A stretch of DNA of 7,527 nt, taken from positions 1 through 7,527 of the forward strand of contig JBHPHA010000034.1 of NCBI GenBank assembly GCA_042569905.1. The letters are read 5' to 3'. The DNA is from JBHPHA01 sp042569905 (lineage in GTDB: Bacteria; Patescibacteriota; Minisyncoccia; Moranbacterales; UBA9337). Under the pieces are notes generated by a model. The model searched no databases. It saw only the letters and a list, made by a program, of their open reading frames with translations, and had not been told where the DNA came from. The position numbers and the translations under genes were made by a program. Positions 4,364-7,527 of this stretch are shown piece after piece (within the stretch, counting starts at the first letter, position 1; each line of letters starts with the position of its first letter).

Positions 4364-5779
4364 ATGGGTAAGAATGTGCTAGTAATTCACAATTCTTTTG
4401 ATGGTGAGTTTGGTTTTGGTCCAAACTGGAATAAAATGGATAGTTTGGCGTTACCGCTCGGATTGACATATATAAGTGAAAATTTACGGGATAATGATTT
4501 TAGTGTATCTTTTCTTGATTTTAATGTGGATCGTGTATCAAAAAGTGATTTTTTGGATTATGTTGGGGAACAGGATTTTGTACTAATGTCCATTTACTCT
4601 GATTCACTGGGTAATGCACGCGAAGTAATTAGTAAGATTCGAGAAGTGAACTCTAATGTAAAGATTGTATGTGGCGGCCCTTATTGTACATTAATTAGGG
4701 AATATATCGAAGGAGCAGACATTGTGTTTGTTGGAGAGGCTGAGGAAGTTATATCTGATTTACTCACTAAAATTAACTCAGGTGAATCACTGGATGAATT
4801 TGAGGGTCTTATTTATAGAAATAACGACGGAGAGATAATTGAAAATCCGGGTATTACTTATGTAAGGAATTTGGATAGAGTTGATCGAGCTATGCATCCA
4901 GTAGATAAGAAATACGGAAATTTCCTTGGAGTAGAGGTGTCGGGTATTGCTGGAGTGATGACTTCTAGAGGGTGTCCGCATAGATGCATATACTGCACTC
5001 ACAGAGGCGCAGTTCCTTACAGGAAGAGGTCTGTGGGGAATGTTATAAGTGAACTTAGTGAACTGGAAAAAATGGGTATGAAGTATGTCATCTTTTATGA
5101 TGATAATCTTTTGATGGATAAAAAAAGAGTCATTTCGATAATGGATGAGATTATTAATTCTGGTATTAAATTGAAAATAATTGTCCAAGGTAGAGTTGAC
5201 TCGGCAGATCTGGATTTTTACAAGAAGCTTAGGTTAGCAGGTGTGATCATGATTATGTTTGGTATCGAAAATGCCAATCAAAAAGTTCTTGATTATTATA
5301 ACAAGAAGATTAAAATTGAGGATATCAAGCGCGCAGTTGATATAACCAACAAAGTCGGAATGATTGTTTTCGGATGGTTCATGATTGGATCTGAACTGGA
5401 AGGTAGGGAGGAATTTGAAGAAAACAAAGCATTCCTAAAGGAAATAAGAATTGATTGGTTAAATATAAATATCCTTGGGTACTACAAAGGCTCCAAGTTG
5501 TGGGAAGATAGTGCAGATAAGGGGTTGATAGATAGGGATGAGATAAAGGTATATGCCAATAAAAAGCTTTCTCCATTTTCATATCAGGAGCAGTTAGAAC
5601 TGAAGGAAGAGCTCCTGGGTGTTTTTTATAAACAGCCAATGAGAATAGGTCGTCTTCTTAGTAAGACTGCAAAATTGGGTATTATGGGTGTTATTGCAAA
5701 AATTATTTTCAATAAATCCTTCTTGAAGAAAATAAAAAATCCTTTTGCAAGCGTGGAAGATGAAATAGTTAGGTCGTAA
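4364..5779 (+). CDS. B12-binding-domain radical SAM enzyme, substrate unknown
   Basis: This 471-residue protein has the architecture of cobalamin-dependent class B radical SAM enzymes (BchE/HpnJ-like group), which use B12 and a 4Fe-4S/SAM centre for methylations and C-C chemistry. The N-terminal Rossmann-like cobalamin domain (about 3-140) shows ALPLGLTYISENL, CGGPYCTLI and DIVFVGEAEE. No DxHxxG motif is visible, as in many of this class. The radical SAM core (about 190-400) carries CPHRCIYC, with cluster ligands Cys204, Cys208 and Cys211. YDDNLLMD and FGIENANQKVLDYYNKK are typical downstream motifs. The C-terminus is basic with hydrophobic patches (GIMGVIAKIIF), suggesting membrane contact or a lipid-like substrate. 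I start at ATG 4364 because AGAGGTGA (4351-4358) is correctly spaced for it. The in-frame GTG at 4355 lies inside that site. It has its own terminator and converges on the hydrolase gene. Confidence 0.88.
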   Translation: MGKNVLVIHNSFDGEFGFGPNWNKMDSLALPLGLTYISENLRDNDFSVSFLDFNVDRVSKSDFLDYVGEQDFVLMSIYSDSLGNAREVISKIREVNSNVKIVCGGPYCTLIREYIEGADIVFVGEAEEVISDLLTKINSGESLDEFEGLIYRNNDGEIIENPGITYVRNLDRVDRAMHPVDKKYGNFLGVEVSGIAGVMTSRGCPHRCIYCTHRGAVPYRKRSVGNVISELSELEKMGMKYVIFYDDNLLMDKKRVISIMDEIINSGIKLKIIVQGRVDSADLDFYKKLRLAGVIMIMFGIENANQKVLDYYNKKIKIEDIKRAVDITNKVGMIVFGWFMIGSELEGREEFEENKAFLKEIRIDWLNINILGYYKGSKLWEDSADKGLIDRDEIKVYANKKLSPFSYQEQLELKEELLGVFYKQPMRIGRLLSKTAKLGIMGVIAKIIFNKSFLKKIKNPFASVEDEIVRS

Positions 5780-5792
5780 ATAATTTGCGTAG

Positions 5793-5827
5793 AAGCACTG
5801 ATAATATAATTTGTCGGTGCTTTTTTT
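5793..5827 (+). terminator. Rho-independent terminator after the radical SAM gene
   Basis: AAGCACTGA (5793-5801) pairs with TGTCGGTGCTT less the first two bases (5814-5822), with one G-U pair. The loop is 12 bases and a run of seven Ts covers 5821-5827. It lies between two convergent genes. Read from the minus strand the stem is intact but lacks a good T-tract, so it would end the hydrolase transcript only weakly. Confidence 0.8.
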
Positions 5828-5847
5828 GTAATGTAATTCTGAGTAAA

Positions 5848-6624
5848 TTATTGATTATTCTGAATAAAATATAGTATTTTTTCCACATCTTCTTTCTTGA
5901 TATTATCTTTAAAGTATTGTTTGGACATATCTTCTGGAAAATGAGCAGATGTAGTGGGTGTAATTAAGAGGTTTTGTGCTTCAGCTTCAAATTTAGTGAT
6001 GATTTTATTTGCTAAAACTGAGTCATCATTCTTGTTTATTATGAGAACATAGGGACAGCTTTTCAGTGAACACCCGTGATCTTCGTTTAGTAGCAGTATA
6101 CTAGCAGTTTCGAAAAAAGTACGAGCATCAATTTCACTTAAATATTTTTTTACTCTTTTGTTAAGCTTAGCACTACTGCCACCAAATAGTAACTTCTTCT
6201 GAAGAAATGGACTATGCCATGCCACATAAAAGGCATTAAGAAGACGCAAGAGTTGAATTAGCATCACTATGGATGCCTTTTTTATAAAAGATATATTTAA
6301 AGATGACGTTCCAAGATATGGTTCGATGGCTAGTATTCCTTTGCATTGTTCCTGATCTTTAATTAAATTTGCTATTATAAATCCAAAAGAAATTCCGCCA
6401 ATCCAGTAATTCTTAATACCAAGCTTTTCAATTTCTTTTTTGGCATAGTTAGCGTAATTATCAAGTGCAATTTTTTTCAGTGGTTTTATATTTTTCACAA
6501 AACCAGGTAGATCTAGTGGGTAGATATTGAAATAGTCTGACATGAAATCATAAAATCCCTTTAGGATCATACTATTAGTGGGGAAGGAATGAATTAGTAC
6601 TAGGTTCGGTTTATTTTTTTTCAT
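5848..6624 (-). CDS. Alpha/beta-fold hydrolase
   Basis: This is a 258-residue alpha/beta hydrolase (serine esterase/lipase-like superfamily). Strand-turn LVLIHSFPTNS (8-18) corresponds to the oxyanion HG(x) region, with Ser in place of the usual Gly. YPLDLPGF (35-42) is the typical beta4 turn. The nucleophile elbow GGISFG places the catalytic Ser at 79. INKNDDSV (196-203) supplies the likely acid Asp200 or Asp201. SAHFPED places the catalytic His at 228. A basic, hydrophobic cap lies at about 110-180. No signal peptide is seen, so it is likely cytoplasmic. The substrate is unknown. The ATG at 6624 has no Shine-Dalgarno site but is the natural start of the fold. It is transcribed divergently from the HD gene and convergently with the radical SAM gene. 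Codons for residues 161-175 are repeated exactly, inverted, at the window's right edge. Confidence 0.85.
   Translation of the reverse strand: MKKNKPNLVLIHSFPTNSMILKGFYDFMSDYFNIYPLDLPGFVKNIKPLKKIALDNYANYAKKEIEKLGIKNYWIGGISFGFIIANLIKDQEQCKGILAIEPYLGTSSLNISFIKKASIVMLIQLLRLLNAFYVAWHSPFLQKKLLFGGSSAKLNKRVKKYLSEIDARTFFETASILLLNEDHGCSLKSCPYVLIINKNDDSVLANKIITKFEAEAQNLLITPTTSAHFPEDMSKQYFKDNIKKEDVEKILYFIQNNQ
6099..6145 (-). repeat. Internal arm of an exact 47-base inverted repeat
   Basis: The reverse complement of these 47 bases, inside the hydrolase gene (residues 161-175), is identical to 7481-7527. Outside the left limit of the copy the two sequences diverge at once. Confidence 0.97.
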
Positions 6625-6699
6625 TTTATACTATGTTAGTAGCTACCTAATCTTGATATTAAAGGTGAGGAAATAAATGGAAATATTTTTATATTATTA

Positions 6700-6728
6700 A
6701 GTATATCATTGATATTGTGAGTTTCCAA
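6700..6728 (-). promoter_or_regulatory. Promoter of the alpha/beta hydrolase gene
   Basis: On the minus strand, TTGGAA (6728-6723) and TATACT (6705-6700) are exactly 17 bases apart, and TGA precedes the -10 to give an extended -10. Transcription should begin near 6693, with a leader of about 70 bases. It stands almost back-to-back with the HD gene promoter. Confidence 0.6.
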
Positions 6729-6740
6729 TGCAAGAGTCTT

Positions 6741-6767
6741 TTGAAAAAAGTGTAAATAGCATATACT
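6741..6767 (+). promoter_or_regulatory. Probable promoter of the HD-domain gene
   Basis: TTGAAA (6741-6746) and TATACT (6762-6767) have a short 15-base spacer. TTTTGA at 6739-6744 gives 17 bases but a poorer -35. A start near 6774 would leave a leader of about 30 bases. Confidence 0.45.
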
Positions 6768-6803
6768 AAAGATAGAATATCTATTTTAAATATGAAATTG
6801 TGA

Positions 6804-7475
6804 ATGAATAAATATACTGATGAAATAAAAGAATTTGTGAGAAGTGAAATGCAATGCTCTGCGCATAGTCTGGATCATGTTATGCGTGTTTATAGTCTCT
6901 GTCTTAACTTAGTTGAGGGTGAAGTTGATTTAGAAGTTCTTGAAGCATCTGCACTCTTGCATGATATTGCGAGCGATAGAGAGCAATGTGATAAAACGGG
7001 TAAAACTGATCATGCTATTGAGGGTGCAAAAATCGCAGAAACTTTTTTAAGGTCAATTGACTTTCCTAAAGAAAAGATCAATCATGTTAAGAATTGTATC
7101 ACATCTCATAGATATAAAACTAATAATGAACCAAAAACTATTGAGGCAAAAATACTTTTCGATGCGGATAAATTAGAGGCCATTGGTGCAATTGGAATAG
7201 CTAGGTCCTATGCCTGGATTGGGAGCAATGACGCTTGTATCTACAAGGAAGTTGATGACATTGGTGAATATGCAAGAGAAAATTTAAGTGGCAGGATTGG
7301 GGGAAGAATTCAGGATAAATCTAAACATAGTGTTCAAATTGAGCATGAAGTGAAGACAAAATTTTTACTCAAAAAATTATATACTAAAAAGGCGAAAGAA
7401 ATTGGAGAGGAAAGGATGATTTTTTTTGAAAATTTTTTGAAAAGACTTGAAAAAGAGGTTTGTGGTGAGGTGTAG
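6804..7475 (+). CDS. HD-domain metal-dependent phosphohydrolase
   Basis: This 223-residue single-domain HD superfamily protein (COG1418/YedJ-like group) should bind divalent metal and hydrolyse a phosphate ester or nucleotide. The order of metal-site motifs is complete. SLDHVMRVY contains His25. LLHDIA contains the His53-Asp54 doublet. DHAIEGAKIAETFL contains His70. SHRYKTNNEPKTIEAKILFDADKLEAIGAIGIAR contributes His102 and Asp122, here named only by their flanking motifs. After the core, a region with GEYARENLSGRIGGR leads to a Lys/Glu-rich helical tail. No signal peptide or membrane helix is present, so it is cytoplasmic. The ATG at 6804 has no Shine-Dalgarno site. The nearby ATG at 6792 is closed by a stop within four codons. 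The gene is intact: its TAG ends five bases before the anomalous inverted copy at 7481. Substrate is unknown, and the exact family assignment is from memory of motifs. Confidence 0.88.
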   Translation: MNKYTDEIKEFVRSEMQCSAHSLDHVMRVYSLCLNLVEGEVDLEVLEASALLHDIASDREQCDKTGKTDHAIEGAKIAETFLRSIDFPKEKINHVKNCITSHRYKTNNEPKTIEAKILFDADKLEAIGAIGIARSYAWIGSNDACIYKEVDDIGEYARENLSGRIGGRIQDKSKHSVQIEHEVKTKFLLKKLYTKKAKEIGEERMIFFENFLKRLEKEVCGEV

Positions 7476-7480
7476 AAAGT

Positions 7481-7527
7481 ATATTTAAGTGAAATTGATG
7501 CTCGTACTTTTTTCGAAACTGCTAGTA
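7481..7527 (+). repeat. Edge copy of the inverted repeat: partial hydrolase coding sequence
   Basis: These last 47 bases repeat 6145-6099 of the hydrolase gene exactly in reverse complement. Read on the plus strand they encode YLSEIDARTFFETAS, the same residues 161-175. They begin five bases after the HD stop codon and run off the window. They are either the start of a second partial hydrolase copy or a chimeric/assembly end. Confidence 0.95.

Noticed and set aside
4787..5188. Minus-strand open frame opposite the radical SAM gene (133 codons).
   Set aside because: It is antisense to the conserved CxxxCxxC region, and the protein shows no fold or family signs. It is a shadow of the real gene.

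Overview
The window is AT-rich bacterial DNA with six full-length protein genes and two very small membrane-protein genes. No rRNA, tRNA, CRISPR array, transposase or phage gene is visible. The standard code fits: about 1,900 codons in the six long genes contain no in-frame TGA, and the stops used are TAA, TAG and one TGA. The low GC, frequent genes without a Shine-Dalgarno site, a diverged MurA and an unusual Met-rich lipoprotein would suit a Patescibacteria/CPR-type bacterium, perhaps near Peregrinibacteria. That placement is inference. The presence of MurA and a bacterial lipobox makes 'peptidoglycan-making bacterium' the safer statement.

Layout. 1-1113: a prohibitin/SPFH membrane protein with its own terminator. 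1114-1567: a gene-free stretch holding nested imperfect inverted repeats and a possible promoter. 1568-2001: two tiny, translationally coupled membrane-protein genes ended by a strong terminator. 2002-2720: a Met-rich lipoprotein with its own promoter and terminator. 2722-4121: a MurA-family enolpyruvyl transferase behind the best promoter of the window. 4122-4363: a leader region with a U-rich hairpin and a triple ATTGAAT motif. 4364-5827: a B12-binding radical SAM enzyme with terminator. 5848-6624 (minus): an alpha/beta hydrolase converging on it. 6625-6803: a divergent promoter region. 6804-7475: an HD-domain phosphohydrolase.

Most genes stand alone with their own promoter or terminator. 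The only clear operon is the two-gene small-membrane-protein cassette. Several products belong to the cell envelope (SPFH protein, two small membrane proteins, lipoprotein, MurA). The radical SAM enzyme, hydrolase and HD protein have no assignable substrate, and nothing in the sequence proves they form one pathway.

The strongest anomaly is at the right edge. The last 47 bases (7481-7527) are an exact inverted copy of an internal part of the hydrolase gene (6099-6145) and run off the window. This is either a real inverted partial duplication or a foldback chimera or assembly error at a contig end. It should be settled before any conclusion is drawn from that edge.
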